Source: Mariprofundus ferrinatatus
GTDB lineage: Bacteria > Pseudomonadota > Zetaproteobacteria > Mariprofundales > Mariprofundaceae
Length of the DNA: 64,000 nt
Assembly: GCF_002795825.1 (NCBI RefSeq)
Contig: NZ_CP018800.1
Coordinates: forward strand, 2,106,001 to 2,170,000
Reading direction: 5' to 3'
The first letter of the stretch is position 1. Every line of letters begins with the position of its first letter. A program made the translations under genes and the position numbers. Shown piece by piece: positions 1-8,976 of the stretch. The notes beneath the pieces were generated by a model. It made no database searches. It was not told the origin of the DNA and was given only the letters and a program-made list of their open reading frames with translations.

Positions 1-1351
1 CCAGCGTTGTCCGGTTCATTGAGAGAAAATTGGCAGCACGGTTCTTATTCCAGTCAAATCGCTCAAGGGCCGACTGAATAAGGTGGTTTTCAAACTCATC
101 CACAGTGGCTTTCAGGTCAATATGGTCCACCTCGTTGATATCGATCTGGAAATTCTGCACCAGGCGTGCCTGTTCACTGATCATGCGTGAAGGCAAGTCA
201 TCGATCTCGACCACCCCCTCCCGCTTAAGCGTACAGACGCGCTCGATAAGATTGCGCAGCTCGCGCACATTGCCCGGCCACACATAGGAGAGCAGCACCT
301 GCTTGGCTTCACTGGAAAGACCTGTGACATTAGAACCCTTCTCGGTATTGAAATATCCCAGGAAATGGTTGGCCAGCAGCAGGATATCATCCCCCCGCTC
401 CCGAAGTGGGGGAAGATGCAATGGAATAACGTTTAGCCTGTAGTAGAGATCTTCCCTGAATCGTCCGGCTTCAATCTCCTCCTCCAGGTTCCGATGCGTC
501 GCTGCAATGACACGCACATCCACCTCGATGCTCTGCTGGCTGCCCACGGGTTCAAAGCAGCGCTCCTGCAAAACACGCAGCAGTTTCACCTGAAGTTTGG
601 GGCTCATATCTCCGATTTCGTCAAGGAAGATTGCCCCCCCATTGGCCAGCTCAAAACGGCCGGGGCGCGACTTGATAGCGCCGGTAAAAGCCCCCTTCAC
701 ATGACCAAACAGCTCAGACTCCAAAAGCTCCTCTGGAATAGCGCCGCAATTGATCGAAACCAGCGGCTTCTTTGAGCGCGAACCGCTGCTGTGCAGTGCC
801 TTGGCCAGCACCTCCTTGCCACTGCCGGACTCGCCAGAGATCAGAATGGTACTGTCGGAGTTGGCCAGCAATTTCACCGTTTCCTGCAGGTGTCGCATAG
901 CTGCGCAATGGCCTGTGAAACCGGTAAGGTTTTCTGCCGATCTAACCTGCTCCCGCAGTGTACGGTTATCCTTTTGCAGTTGCTGAGTTTTCAGGAACTC
1001 GCCAACACGCACCCCCAGCTCATCAAGGTCAAACGGCTTTTTAAGGAAATCATTTGCCCCCAGGCGAACCGCATCAATTGCCGTATCCACTTCGGCATAG
1101 CCGGTCATGATAATGATGCCCATTTCCGGATCAGAGCTGTGGAATTCACGCATCAACTCGATGCCATTACCATCTGGAAGGCGCACATCAAGAATACACA
1201 GATCAAATTTTCCGAGGTCGAGCGCCTCACGGGCCCGGGTTGCATTTGAGGCGCCAGTGACATGAAATCCTGATGCCTCCAGGTACTCCCTGAGGATTAG
1301 CCGAAACTCCTCATTATCTTCAACCAGTAATATAAACGCGGACTGCTCCAT
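1..1351 (-). CDS. sigma-54-dependent response regulator, NtrC/FlrC class (3' end cut by window edge)
   Basis: About 450 codons are visible from an ATG at 1351 preceded by AGAGGAG; the reading frame runs off the left edge. The N-terminus is a receiver domain (ILLVEDNEE, phosphoacceptor in CILDVRLPDGNG, then the K of FLKKPFD). A central AAA+ domain follows with Walker A GESGSGKE, the sigma-54 contact loop GAFTGA, Walker B AIFLDEIGD and the arginine-finger region. The last visible part is the start of a Fis-type helix-turn-helix (NKNRAANFLSMNRTTL). Being divergent from the fliQ operon, it is probably the FlrC/FleR-like activator of middle flagellar genes. That role is inferred from position; the family assignment is firm. 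Confidence 0.93.
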   Translation of the reverse strand, partial: MEQSAFILLVEDNEEFRLILREYLEASGFHVTGASNATRAREALDLGKFDLCILDVRLPDGNGIELMREFHSSDPEMGIIIMTGYAEVDTAIDAVRLGANDFLKKPFDLDELGVRVGEFLKTQQLQKDNRTLREQVRSAENLTGFTGHCAAMRHLQETVKLLANSDSTILISGESGSGKEVLAKALHSSGSRSKKPLVSINCGAIPEELLESELFGHVKGAFTGAIKSRPGRFELANGGAIFLDEIGDMSPKLQVKLLRVLQERCFEPVGSQQSIEVDVRVIAATHRNLEEEIEAGRFREDLYYRLNVIPLHLPPLRERGDDILLLANHFLGYFNTEKGSNVTGLSSEAKQVLLSYVWPGNVRELRNLIERVCTLKREGVVEIDDLPSRMISEQARLVQNFQIDINEVDHIDLKATVDEFENHLIQSALERFDWNKNRAANFLSMNRTTL

Positions 1352-1375
1352 TGATAGGACTCCTCTGCAGGCTGA

Positions 1376-1391
1376 GGCACTTTATTTGCCA
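1376..1391 (-). promoter_or_regulatory. weak sigma-54-like -24/-12 element upstream of the response regulator
   Basis: Reading the minus strand gives TGGCAAATAAAGTGCC: GG and GC are separated by the required 10 bases, but the -12 half is GTGCC rather than TTGCW. The start would fall near 1365, leaving a leader of about 13 bases that holds the ribosome site. This could be self-activation by the regulator or a chance match. Confidence 0.35.
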
Positions 1392-1507
1392 GTCAAAATA
1401 ATGACGCCCAAAACCCAAAAGGCAAGCATATATGTGAATGAATGCTGTCAAACAGGCAAACGGCCCAGATCTGGCAGGCACAAATACCGGCTCACATACG
1501 TCAGAGA

Positions 1508-1523
1508 TGGCCTGTAATTTGCT
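1508..1523 (+). promoter_or_regulatory. sigma-54 promoter for the fliQ operon
   Basis: TGGCCTGTAATTTGCT matches TGGCACG-N4-TTGCW at every position except two, with correct GG/GC spacing. It is the best promoter-like sequence in the short gap between the divergent activator gene and fliQ. The predicted +1 (about 1534) coincides with the fliQ ATG, which would make the mRNA leaderless; this is odd and lowers confidence. Confidence 0.55.
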
Positions 1524-1533
1524 CATTGGCAGC

Positions 1534-1803
1534 ATGGGAATAGACGGCGTTATCAATCTGGGCACTGAAGCCCTATACATGGTTCTTCAACTTTCACTGC
1601 CAACATTGGCCGTAGCCCTGATCGTTGGTGTAGCCATCTCCCTGTTTCAAGCAGTCACACAAATTCAGGAGATGACACTGACCTTCGTGCCAAAGATTGT
1701 TGCCGTTTTCCTCTGCATCGCTCTAACTGCCCCCTGGCTGATTGAGATCATGGTGGACTATACCAAGCATATTTTTTCACTTATCCCAACCATCACCAAT
1801 TAA
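1534..1803 (+). CDS. fliQ: flagellar export gate protein FliQ
   Basis: The 89-residue product has the family's usual length with this ATG (MGIDGVINLGTEA); an upstream in-frame ATG at 1438 would add 32 unrelated residues. Two hydrophobic hairpin segments (about residues 14-40 and 50-75) frame the conserved QEMTLTFVPKI stretch. FliQ forms the flagellar type III export gate with FliP and FliR in the inner membrane. It is the first gene of a packed operon and ends 1 base before fliR. No clear Shine-Dalgarno precedes the ATG. Confidence 0.93.
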   Translation: MGIDGVINLGTEALYMVLQLSLPTLAVALIVGVAISLFQAVTQIQEMTLTFVPKIVAVFLCIALTAPWLIEIMVDYTKHIFSLIPTITN

Positions 1804-1804
1804 C

Positions 1805-2587
1805 ATGGAGCTTCCCACCCTCAACATTGAAGATGTCATCGCTGCCATGCTTGTTCTGATAAGGGTTAGCTGCTTGTTGATTCTGATGCCCGTACTCGGG
1901 CACCGGCTGGTGCCTGCTCAGGTAAAAATCGGATTGAGCGCACTGCTTGCAATCCTGCTTTATCCTGCGGTGGCCAATTCCCTGCCCCAGATGCCCGCAA
2001 CACCGCTCGCCCTGATGCTCGTCGCGATACAGGAGATCCTGATTGCAGCCATGCTTGCCATGGTAGCTCAGCTGATATTCGCAGCCGCTCAATTTGCAGG
2101 ACAGGTCATGGGTTATCAGATGGGTCTGGCCATTGCCAATGTTTTTGATCCTACGACCAGTGCCCAGATCTCCATCGTCGGTCAATTCTCAATCGTACTC
2201 TCCATGCTGATCTGGCTTTCCGCAGGTGCCCATAACGCATTCCTGTTCGCACTGGCAGATTCATTCGACCTCCTTCCCATCGGTCAGCCACTGGATGTTT
2301 CCGGCTTCCTGGCGCTAAATGAGATGGCCAGCAGCATGTTCGTACTTGCCCTGCGACTTGTCGCCCCAATGCTGCTTTTGCTGTTCTTTCTCTATGTCGC
2401 CCTGGGCCTGCTCTCCCGAGCAGTACCCCAGATTCAGGTGTTTTTTGTCAGCTTCCCCCTCACAGTCGGGATCGGCTTTCTGGCATTTGCGCTTGCACTT
2501 CCCAGCATTATCTCACTGATGCACGATAGTTTTACCGGTATTTCAGAAAGCCTGCCGGTGCTGCTGCGGGCCTTATCCGGTGTGTAA
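1805..2587 (+). CDS. fliR: flagellar export gate protein FliR
   Basis: A 260-residue polytopic membrane protein starting MELPTLNIEDV, just after the fliQ stop. It shows several long hydrophobic segments and the family signature around QFAGQVMGYQMGLAIANVFDP. FliR joins FliP and FliQ in the export channel core. An upstream in-frame ATG at 1742 lies inside fliQ and is unlikely to be used, because FliR proteins normally start just before the first membrane helix. Confidence 0.95.
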   Translation: MELPTLNIEDVIAAMLVLIRVSCLLILMPVLGHRLVPAQVKIGLSALLAILLYPAVANSLPQMPATPLALMLVAIQEILIAAMLAMVAQLIFAAAQFAGQVMGYQMGLAIANVFDPTTSAQISIVGQFSIVLSMLIWLSAGAHNAFLFALADSFDLLPIGQPLDVSGFLALNEMASSMFVLALRLVAPMLLLLFFLYVALGLLSRAVPQIQVFFVSFPLTVGIGFLAFALALPSIISLMHDSFTGISESLPVLLRALSGV

Positions 2588-2615
2588 GCGATATGGCTTA
2601 CGACAGGTTTAACTA

Positions 2616-3704
2616 ATGGCTGACGATCAGGATCAGAGTCAAAAGACGGAAGAGGCCACCCCGAAGCGCCAAGAAGAGGCGCGCAAAAAGGGTCAGGTTG
2701 CCAACAGCAAAGAGCCATCAACAGCATTTGCTTTCCTGATACTGGCATCGCTCGGCATTACCGGGGCGGGTGAGTTTGTGATCGGGCGCATCATGTCCCT
2801 GATGCGCGACTCATTCTCAGGAAACCTGATTCTTGAAACCACCCCGAGCGGCATGCAAGATCTTATTCTCAGGGTATTCATAGACATTGCAGCCTTTGTC
2901 CTGCCCATTGTTATCCCGATTATGCTGATCGGCATTCTGGCCACGGTGATGGTTACGGGTCCGGTGTTTTCATTTGAAACACTGAAGCCGAAACTGGAAA
3001 AGATAAGCCCGATGAAGGGGATCAAGCGACTCTTCTCAACCCGCGCACTGTCAGAGTTCGTCAAATCTTTGTTGAAATTAACCGTCATTAGTTTGGCGTG
3101 CTGGGTCTGCATGGTCGATCTTCTTCCACTAACCATCTCCGCCGTAAGAAAGGATACCGCCTCAATTGCCAGTCTTGCAGTCGAAGGAAGCCTGACGCTG
3201 ATCGGCCTGGTGGCATTTATTTTTTTCTTTATCGCCCTGATGGATGTGATCTACCAGCGCTGGGAACACGCCAAATCCCAGCGCATGGCACAAAAAGAGA
3301 TTCGTGATGAACACAAGGAAAGTGAAGGCGATCCCCACCTTAAAGCCAAAATCAGGCAGATTCAGATGGAGCAGTCCAGGAACCGCATGATGTCAGATGT
3401 TCCCAAGGCAGATGTCATTATCACCAACCCTACCCATATCGCCATCGCTCTGTCCTACCCGCTTGGCAGTACCGGTGCGCCAAAGGTGCTGGCAAAAGGA
3501 AAAGGGAAAGTGGCTGAAAAAATAAGGGAAATCGCCCGCGAGAATGAGATCCCCATCAGGGAAAACAAACCTTTGGCGCGATCCTTGTTTAAGAGCGTCA
3601 GGATAGGAGATGAAATTCCTGAACATCTGTATGAGGCGGTCGCCGTCATCATCGCAGAAATTTACAGAATAAAGGCGGAAGAAAATGCCAGAGCTCAGGG
3701 TTAA
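2616..3704 (+). CDS. flhB: flagellar export substrate-specificity switch FlhB
   Basis: The 362-residue protein has a charged N-terminus, four membrane segments (about residues 30-210) and a cytoplasmic C-domain. The autocleavage motif NPTH is at residues 271-274, followed by the conserved KGKGKVAEKIREIARE region. FlhB switches export from rod/hook to filament substrates after cleavage between N and P. A second, separate FlhB-like C-domain is encoded at 10117-10395, as in other polarly flagellated proteobacteria. Confidence 0.97.
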   Translation: MADDQDQSQKTEEATPKRQEEARKKGQVANSKEPSTAFAFLILASLGITGAGEFVIGRIMSLMRDSFSGNLILETTPSGMQDLILRVFIDIAAFVLPIVIPIMLIGILATVMVTGPVFSFETLKPKLEKISPMKGIKRLFSTRALSEFVKSLLKLTVISLACWVCMVDLLPLTISAVRKDTASIASLAVEGSLTLIGLVAFIFFFIALMDVIYQRWEHAKSQRMAQKEIRDEHKESEGDPHLKAKIRQIQMEQSRNRMMSDVPKADVIITNPTHIAIALSYPLGSTGAPKVLAKGKGKVAEKIREIARENEIPIRENKPLARSLFKSVRIGDEIPEHLYEAVAVIIAEIYRIKAEENARAQG

Positions 3705-3731
3705 CGGGCAAACATCAGGCTTCTCACTACT

Positions 3732-3758
3732 GCAGCCCGCTGTCAGGCGGGAGACTGC
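3732..3758 (+). other. imperfect hairpin in the flhB-flhA gap
   Basis: CCCGC and GCGGG pair around a six-base loop, with GCAG/CTGC able to extend the stem past a bulge. No T-run follows, so it does not look like a terminator. The remaining gap (3705-3826) shows no promoter I can support; flhA is probably transcribed from the fliQ promoter. The hairpin might affect mRNA stability. Confidence 0.3.
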
Positions 3759-3826
3759 ATGCCTGTTCTTCTCATTACATTTCAGCAGCGACTCTGCATA
3801 TCAGCAGAACATGAGGGGTGCGTAAC

Positions 3827-5914
3827 ATGCAGGCTATAGCCTCGATGGCTTTCAAACGCCTGGCCGGACGCTCGGATGTTTTGCTTGCGATCGGTGTTCT
3901 CGGCGTATTGGCAATCATGATCGTGCCACTGCCCACGTTTCTTATGGACATGTTTCTTGCCATCAATATCTCCATTGGTGTCCTGATCCTGCTGACGTCA
4001 CTCTACGTCCTCAAGCCGCTTGATTTTTCCGTATTCCCATCGCTGCTGCTACTGACCACACTGTTCCGGCTGGCGCTGAACGTGGCCACCACCCGACTCA
4101 TTCTGCTCAACGGACAGGATGGCCCTTCTGCAGCCGGGCATGTCATCGAAGGCTTCGGGCAGTTTGTTGTCGGAGGCAATACCGTTGTCGGACTGATCAT
4201 CTTTCTCATTCTGGTGCTGATCAACTTTATCGTCATCACCAAAGGCTCCACCCGTATTGCTGAAGTATCCGCACGCTTCACGCTCGATGCCATGCCCGGC
4301 AAGCAGATGGCCATCGATGCCGATCTCAATGCCGGCCTGATTGATGATAACCAGGCCAGAGCACGCCGCGATGCGGTCTCCCGTGAAGCGGAATTTTACG
4401 GCTCCATGGATGGTGCTTCAAAATTTGTCCGCGGAGATGCGGTTGCCGGCCTGATTATTACGGCCATCAACATTCTGGGCGGACTCGTCATCGGCACCAT
4501 GCAGCAGGGAATGCCTCTGTCGGAAGCGATGTCGATTTACAGTATTTTGACGGTTGGTGACGGTCTTGTTTCTCAGATCCCCGCACTCGTCATCTCAACT
4601 GCGGCCGGTATTATTATTACCAGGGCCGGAGGCGACAAATCGCTGCCGGATGAGCTCAGCTTCCAGTTCACCCAGAGCCCGCGCCTCTTCCTAGTTGGCT
4701 CCGGTGCCATGCTGCTGCTCGGATTCATGCCCGGCCTCCCCTTCATTCCGTTCGCCATCCTCTCTGCAGGGGCCGGCATGGCCTGGTGGTACCTTAACGC
4801 AGAAGCTGAAAGCCGTGCCCTTGAAGCCGAATCGCTCACTCCCTCACAAGCAGTTGAAGGGGAGCCGCAGGAGGCGCCACTGACCGACCTGCTGATTGTA
4901 GATCCCATCAGGCTGGAAGTGGGCTATGGACTGATTGACCTGGTGGAATCAAGCCATGAGGGGAACCTGCTTGACCGGCTGAAAAGCGTGCGCAAGCAGA
5001 TTGCACAGGAAATTGGCTTTATCCTGCCCTTCGTTCATATCAAGGATAACCTTCAGCTCGGCGTCGGTGAGTATAAAGTTCTGATCCGTGGTGCTGAGGT
5101 TGGTCGTGGAGAGATGAAACCACGCAGCCTGCTGGCGCTGGAGAGCCAGGCAACCGGCCCAAGCATCGAGGGTGAGCCTACGCAGGAACCTGCATTCGGC
5201 CTTCCTGCCCTGTGGATATCAAATGAGAAACGGCAGCAGGCAGAGCTGTCCGGTTACACCGTAGTGGAACCGGCGACAGTCATCGCGACGCATGTGACCG
5301 AAATACTGCGCAAATACTCACACGAAATACTTGACCGGGCGCAGGTACGTAAAATGGTGGACACACTCTCCGAACAGCATGGCAAGGTCGTAGATGAGAT
5401 CATTCCATCACAGGTGTCCATAGGGTTGCTGCAGAATGTATTGCATCAGCTGCTTGCAGAGTGGGTGCCCATCCGCGACCTGCTCATGATCATTGAAACA
5501 CTTGCCGACAACAGCGGCCAGAATCTTAGTGTCACTGAATTGACGGCCAGGGTGCGAATTCGTCTGGGACGCAACATTGTGCAACAGCACCTGAACCAGG
5601 CAGGCGAACTGGGTGTGTTCACGATCAAGTCCGATATCGAGCAGGAGATGATGGAGAGACTGGAACAGTACAGTGAATGGACACTGCCGCTGAACATCAA
5701 CCGCTGGCAGAGTTTCCTGATGCGCCTGAATGATGCCGTATCAGGGCATGATATGAGCACAACAATCATCCTCACCACACCGGAATTAAGGGCGCCGCTC
5801 TCTGCCTCCCTTAGCAAGGCCATGGCGCGTATCGCAATACTTTCCATTGCCGAAATACCTTCCTATATCAAGGTTCAGACCTTAGGAAGCATCGGATTAC
5901 AAGATGCAAATTAA
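3827..5914 (+). CDS. flhA: flagellar export apparatus protein FlhA
   Basis: The 695-residue product has eight predicted membrane segments in its N-terminal half, including the FHIPEP-family signature region (RIAEVSARFTLDAMPGKQMA, around residue 145). A large cytoplasmic domain (about 340-695) docks chaperone-substrate complexes. I chose the ATG at 3827 (GAGGGG about nine bases upstream) over a GTG nine bases earlier. The 3' end overlaps flhF by 11 bases, suggesting translational coupling. Confidence 0.97.
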   Translation: MQAIASMAFKRLAGRSDVLLAIGVLGVLAIMIVPLPTFLMDMFLAINISIGVLILLTSLYVLKPLDFSVFPSLLLLTTLFRLALNVATTRLILLNGQDGPSAAGHVIEGFGQFVVGGNTVVGLIIFLILVLINFIVITKGSTRIAEVSARFTLDAMPGKQMAIDADLNAGLIDDNQARARRDAVSREAEFYGSMDGASKFVRGDAVAGLIITAINILGGLVIGTMQQGMPLSEAMSIYSILTVGDGLVSQIPALVISTAAGIIITRAGGDKSLPDELSFQFTQSPRLFLVGSGAMLLLGFMPGLPFIPFAILSAGAGMAWWYLNAEAESRALEAESLTPSQAVEGEPQEAPLTDLLIVDPIRLEVGYGLIDLVESSHEGNLLDRLKSVRKQIAQEIGFILPFVHIKDNLQLGVGEYKVLIRGAEVGRGEMKPRSLLALESQATGPSIEGEPTQEPAFGLPALWISNEKRQQAELSGYTVVEPATVIATHVTEILRKYSHEILDRAQVRKMVDTLSEQHGKVVDEIIPSQVSIGLLQNVLHQLLAEWVPIRDLLMIIETLADNSGQNLSVTELTARVRIRLGRNIVQQHLNQAGELGVFTIKSDIEQEMMERLEQYSEWTLPLNINRWQSFLMRLNDAVSGHDMSTTIILTTPELRAPLSASLSKAMARIAILSIAEIPSYIKVQTLGSIGLQDAN

Positions 5915-6959
5915 GATATTCTCAGCCCCCAAACTGCATGAAGCTCTGGCTAAAGTGCGTCAGGGATATGGTCCTGATGCGATTATCATGGATCGCCATA
6001 AAAGTGTCGATGAGAACGGGGAACCGGTCTGGCATGTCCATGCGGCGCGCGATGTCGGAGACAGCATGCAGGTCTCCAAGGCCTCTGCAGAGAACAGGTC
6101 TGTGGATTCTGAGAATGCCCATAAAAAACTATTAACTGCCATGAGTCAGCTGGAGCGTATTGTAGACGGCCTCGGCAGGCAGGAGTTTGAAGGGCTGCGG
6201 GCCTCACTCCCGGATCAACGCAGCAAACATGGCTTTGATACCCTGATAAAATTAGGCGTAGCCCCGAATTTCGCCTCTGACATCGCAGAGGACTTCGTTA
6301 ACAATGCGCCCGTGGCGGAAGAGCTGCTGACATGGGGAAGCGCCATTAACCCGACAGAGAAACGTGAAGTCGTGCTGCTCAGCGGCCCAAGCGGCTGCGG
6401 CAAAACCACGCTGGCCGCCAAACTTGCCGCGCACTTTATGATCAACGGTGCAAGTGTGGCGTTCCTTAGCACCGATACCGAACGCATCGGCGGCCTTAAT
6501 GACCTGCAAACGTTCGCCACCAGCCTCGGCGTACCTCTAGTCCCTGTCGCAAGGGCATCGGATATTGAGCCTGCTCTGCGCCAGGTAAAATCGGCACAGT
6601 TAGTGCTAGTAGATACCGAGAGCTACTCAAGGAACCAGCCAGTCAAACTGCGCAAGCAGTTTGACTTATGGAACCAGATTCCATGCAGCCGGAAGTTTGT
6701 TGTACTTCCAGCCAACATGGACGAGGCAGATGGAATGGAAACGCTTCTCAAGGCGCAGAAGATGGGTATCAATGAATTGGCATTCAGCAAGCTGGATGAA
6801 ACCTCCTATCCCGGGAAACTGATTAACTGGGCGGCTTCAGGCATTGCCATCTCTTACTGCAGCTTCGGCCCGGAGATTCCGGAACAGATGGGATGGCTTT
6901 CAGCCAAGGCGATTACAGCACTGCTGGACAGTCAGACAAAAACCAAGGAGTCATCATGA
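5904..6959 (+). CDS. flhF: polar flagellum placement GTPase FlhF (atypical G3)
   Basis: A 351-residue SRP-type GTPase. The N-terminal B-domain starts with the typical MQIKIFSAPKLHEALAKVR. The P-loop GPSGCGKTT is at residues 161-169, followed by STDTERIGGLNDLQTF. At the G3 position, where the family has DTAG, this protein reads DTES (237-240), and the G4 is SKLDE rather than TKLDE. FlhF sets the place of flagellar assembly at the pole with FlhG. It overlaps flhA upstream and flhG downstream (ATGA). The changed G3 could slow or abolish hydrolysis while allowing GTP binding. Confidence 0.93.
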   Translation: MQIKIFSAPKLHEALAKVRQGYGPDAIIMDRHKSVDENGEPVWHVHAARDVGDSMQVSKASAENRSVDSENAHKKLLTAMSQLERIVDGLGRQEFEGLRASLPDQRSKHGFDTLIKLGVAPNFASDIAEDFVNNAPVAEELLTWGSAINPTEKREVVLLSGPSGCGKTTLAAKLAAHFMINGASVAFLSTDTERIGGLNDLQTFATSLGVPLVPVARASDIEPALRQVKSAQLVLVDTESYSRNQPVKLRKQFDLWNQIPCSRKFVVLPANMDEADGMETLLKAQKMGINELAFSKLDETSYPGKLINWAASGIAISYCSFGPEIPEQMGWLSAKAITALLDSQTKTKESS

Positions 6960-7828
6960 ACAATTCCCCTGACGGGCTAATTACCCAGCGCTCACCGCAA
7001 GTTATTGCTGTCTCCAGTGGCAAGGGGGGTGTTGGCAAAACATTTATCTCTGTCCATCTGGCTGCACGGGCTGCCCAACAGGGCAAACGGGTACTGTTGA
7101 TTGATGCGGATCTGGGCATGGCCAATGTAGATATTATGCTGGGCCTGACTGCCAAAGGCTCCATCCTGCAAGTCATTGAGGGTCAGGCAGAGATTCATGA
7201 TATTCTGGTAAAAGGGGCAGAGCGACTGGATGTACTGCCTGGAGGCAGCGGTCTGCATGAACTGGCGCACCTCTCCTCTTCGCATCAGCATATCCTCCTC
7301 AGCGAACTGGATAACCTGACCCGCAACTATGATCTGGTTCTGGTTGATACGGGTGCGGGCATAGGTGAGAACGTCATGTTCTATGCCTCCAGCTCCGAAT
7401 CCGTCCTGATCGTACTGACACCGGATCCCACATCACTGACCGATGCCTATGCACTGATCAAAGTGCTTTCAACGCGACACAACACAACCCGCTTTATGGT
7501 TGCTGTAAATCAGGCCGATGAAGTTGCCGCCCAGGTTGTATTCCGCCGCCTCCTGGCCGTTTCGGACCGCTATCTGGATGTCATCCTCGACTATGTCGGC
7601 AATATGCCTGAGTGCAGTTCGGTCAGAACGGCTATCCAGTCGCAAAAGCTGCTGTACGCCTGCGGCAGCCAGAAGGATATCAACAATCTTAATAAACTTG
7701 CCGATTCCGCACTCTCCCGCCCCAGGCCCAGCTCCGGAGGCAGCGGCCTGCAGTTCTCCTGGCAGAGCACGCTGGCTGAAGGGCTGCATGCCAATGCCAT
7801 GCGTGCAGATGAGAGCATTTCATCATGA
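6956..7828 (+). CDS. flhG: flagellar number regulator FlhG/FleN (MinD-like ATPase)
   Basis: The 290-residue ParA/MinD-family ATPase has the deviant Walker A GKGGVGKT, the switch motif LIDADLGMANVD, and a Walker B (LVLVDTGAG). The start ATG at 6956 follows AAGGAG by five bases and overlaps the flhF stop (ATGA). The N-terminus is short and lacks an obvious FlhF-activating DQAxxLR motif, as in FleN-type proteins. It limits flagellar number and often restrains the master activator. The C-terminal 30 residues are less conserved. Confidence 0.95.
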   Translation: MNNSPDGLITQRSPQVIAVSSGKGGVGKTFISVHLAARAAQQGKRVLLIDADLGMANVDIMLGLTAKGSILQVIEGQAEIHDILVKGAERLDVLPGGSGLHELAHLSSSHQHILLSELDNLTRNYDLVLVDTGAGIGENVMFYASSSESVLIVLTPDPTSLTDAYALIKVLSTRHNTTRFMVAVNQADEVAAQVVFRRLLAVSDRYLDVILDYVGNMPECSSVRTAIQSQKLLYACGSQKDINNLNKLADSALSRPRPSSGGSGLQFSWQSTLAEGLHANAMRADESISS

Positions 7829-8037
7829 AAGCGCGTTATATCAGCGCCTACGGTGGCATTGCAGGTTTTCTTCTCGGAACAGTGATTACGCTCGTTTACA
7901 ACTTGCCATTTGCTGATGCCGCCTACCGGCTTCTCACCCTGAGTATCTGCGGAGCATGGATGGGGGCCATCATTGCCTGGCTGGATCATCTGCTGCCAAA
8001 AAACGAAGAGCGCGATTCAGTCGAAACAGAGAATTAA
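7825..8037 (+). CDS. small membrane protein between flhG and fliA
   Basis: A 70-residue protein starting MKARYISAYG with two hydrophobic segments (about residues 8-28 and 34-54) and an acidic tail. Its ATG overlaps the flhG stop (ATGA) and it ends 5 bases before fliA, so it is clearly part of the operon and very likely translated. I do not recognise a family. A role in anchoring or modulating FlhG or FliA at the membrane is possible but unsupported. Confidence 0.75.
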   Translation: MKARYISAYGGIAGFLLGTVITLVYNLPFADAAYRLLTLSICGAWMGAIIAWLDHLLPKNEERDSVETEN

Positions 8038-8042
8038 CCGCC

Positions 8043-8795
8043 ATGACAACACCGTATGACAAACAGGCATCCCCTCAATCCCAGACTCCCGAGCAGCTGC
8101 TTGAGGCACATCTGCCGCTGATTCGCTATCATGCCAACCAGCTGATCCGGCGCGTCCCGGACTCCATTGAGATGGATGATCTGATTGATGCCGGCGTACT
8201 CGGCCTTCTCGATGGGGCCGGCCGCTTCAACCCTGCAAAAAATGCACAGTTCAAAACCTTTATCTCCTACCGCATCCGGGGCTCCATGATCGATTACCTG
8301 CGAGCCTTCGACTGGATGCCGAGATCCCTGCGTGATTCATCGAAGGAGCTGCAGCAGGCAATGTCCATTCTGGAGCAGCAATACGATCGCCCGGTCGAGG
8401 AGGCCGATGTTGCCGACCATCTTGGCATCAGCCTCGAAGAGTACCGCAACCGCCTTATGGATGTGCGCAGCCTCTCCGTGATCTATTTCGATGACCTGCC
8501 TCAAATCCGAAATGATGATGATGCATCGAGTATTATCGATACCATTTCCGGCGATCCGGAACAGATGCCCGACTCGCTGTTGGAAATCTCAGATTTCACG
8601 CAAAGGCTGGCCGGGGCCATTATGGATCTCCCTGTGAGGGAGAAGGTGCTTATTTCCCTCTATTATTATGAAGAGCTGAACATGAAAGAGGTCGCGCTGG
8701 TTCTGGATATCACGGAATCCCGCGTCTCCCAGCTGCACAGCCAGATGGTTTTGCGACTCAGGAGCAAGCTCGGGCTGGACCTTCCCAATGGGTGA
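8043..8795 (+). CDS. fliA: RNA polymerase sigma-28 factor FliA
   Basis: The 250-residue product has sigma region 2 (EMDDLIDAGVLGLLDGAGRF, residues about 40-60, then FKTFISYRIRGSMIDYLR), region 3 and a region 4 helix-turn-helix (LNMKEVALVLDITESRVSQLHS). I chose the ATG at 8043 because FliA proteins start at this distance from region 2; a longer frame upstream overlaps the preceding gene. It should read the sigma-28 sites found before both flagellins and flgM, and be inhibited by FlgM encoded at 15043. Confidence 0.97.
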   Translation: MTTPYDKQASPQSQTPEQLLEAHLPLIRYHANQLIRRVPDSIEMDDLIDAGVLGLLDGAGRFNPAKNAQFKTFISYRIRGSMIDYLRAFDWMPRSLRDSSKELQQAMSILEQQYDRPVEEADVADHLGISLEEYRNRLMDVRSLSVIYFDDLPQIRNDDDASSIIDTISGDPEQMPDSLLEISDFTQRLAGAIMDLPVREKVLISLYYYEELNMKEVALVLDITESRVSQLHSQMVLRLRSKLGLDLPNG

Positions 8796-8976
8796 TTCGA
8801 CCAGAATCGCTCCGGTAGCCCCCGTCCCGGCTGTCCCGAGGGTTATCCAGCGAGACCCCAGAAAAAAAGAGCAGGATAACCATCCCGACTCCCCTGCGGT
8901 CAGGCGGGAGCTGGAAGAGCAGCAGAAGCCGATGGATGACAGTAAGAAAGAGGGGGGCCTGGACTGCTATGGCTGA
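8788..8976 (+). CDS. short Pro/charge-rich protein downstream of fliA
   Basis: A 62-residue frame whose ATG lies 8 bases inside the end of fliA and whose 3' end overlaps the next gene by 8 bases. The product is hydrophilic and low in complexity, with a proline/valine-rich start and a charged middle (QRDPRKKEQDN). No domain or signal is visible. Its tight packing favours real translation, but it could instead be a spacer that is not expressed. Confidence 0.5.
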   Translation: MGDSTRIAPVAPVPAVPRVIQRDPRKKEQDNHPDSPAVRRELEEQQKPMDDSKKEGGLDCYG

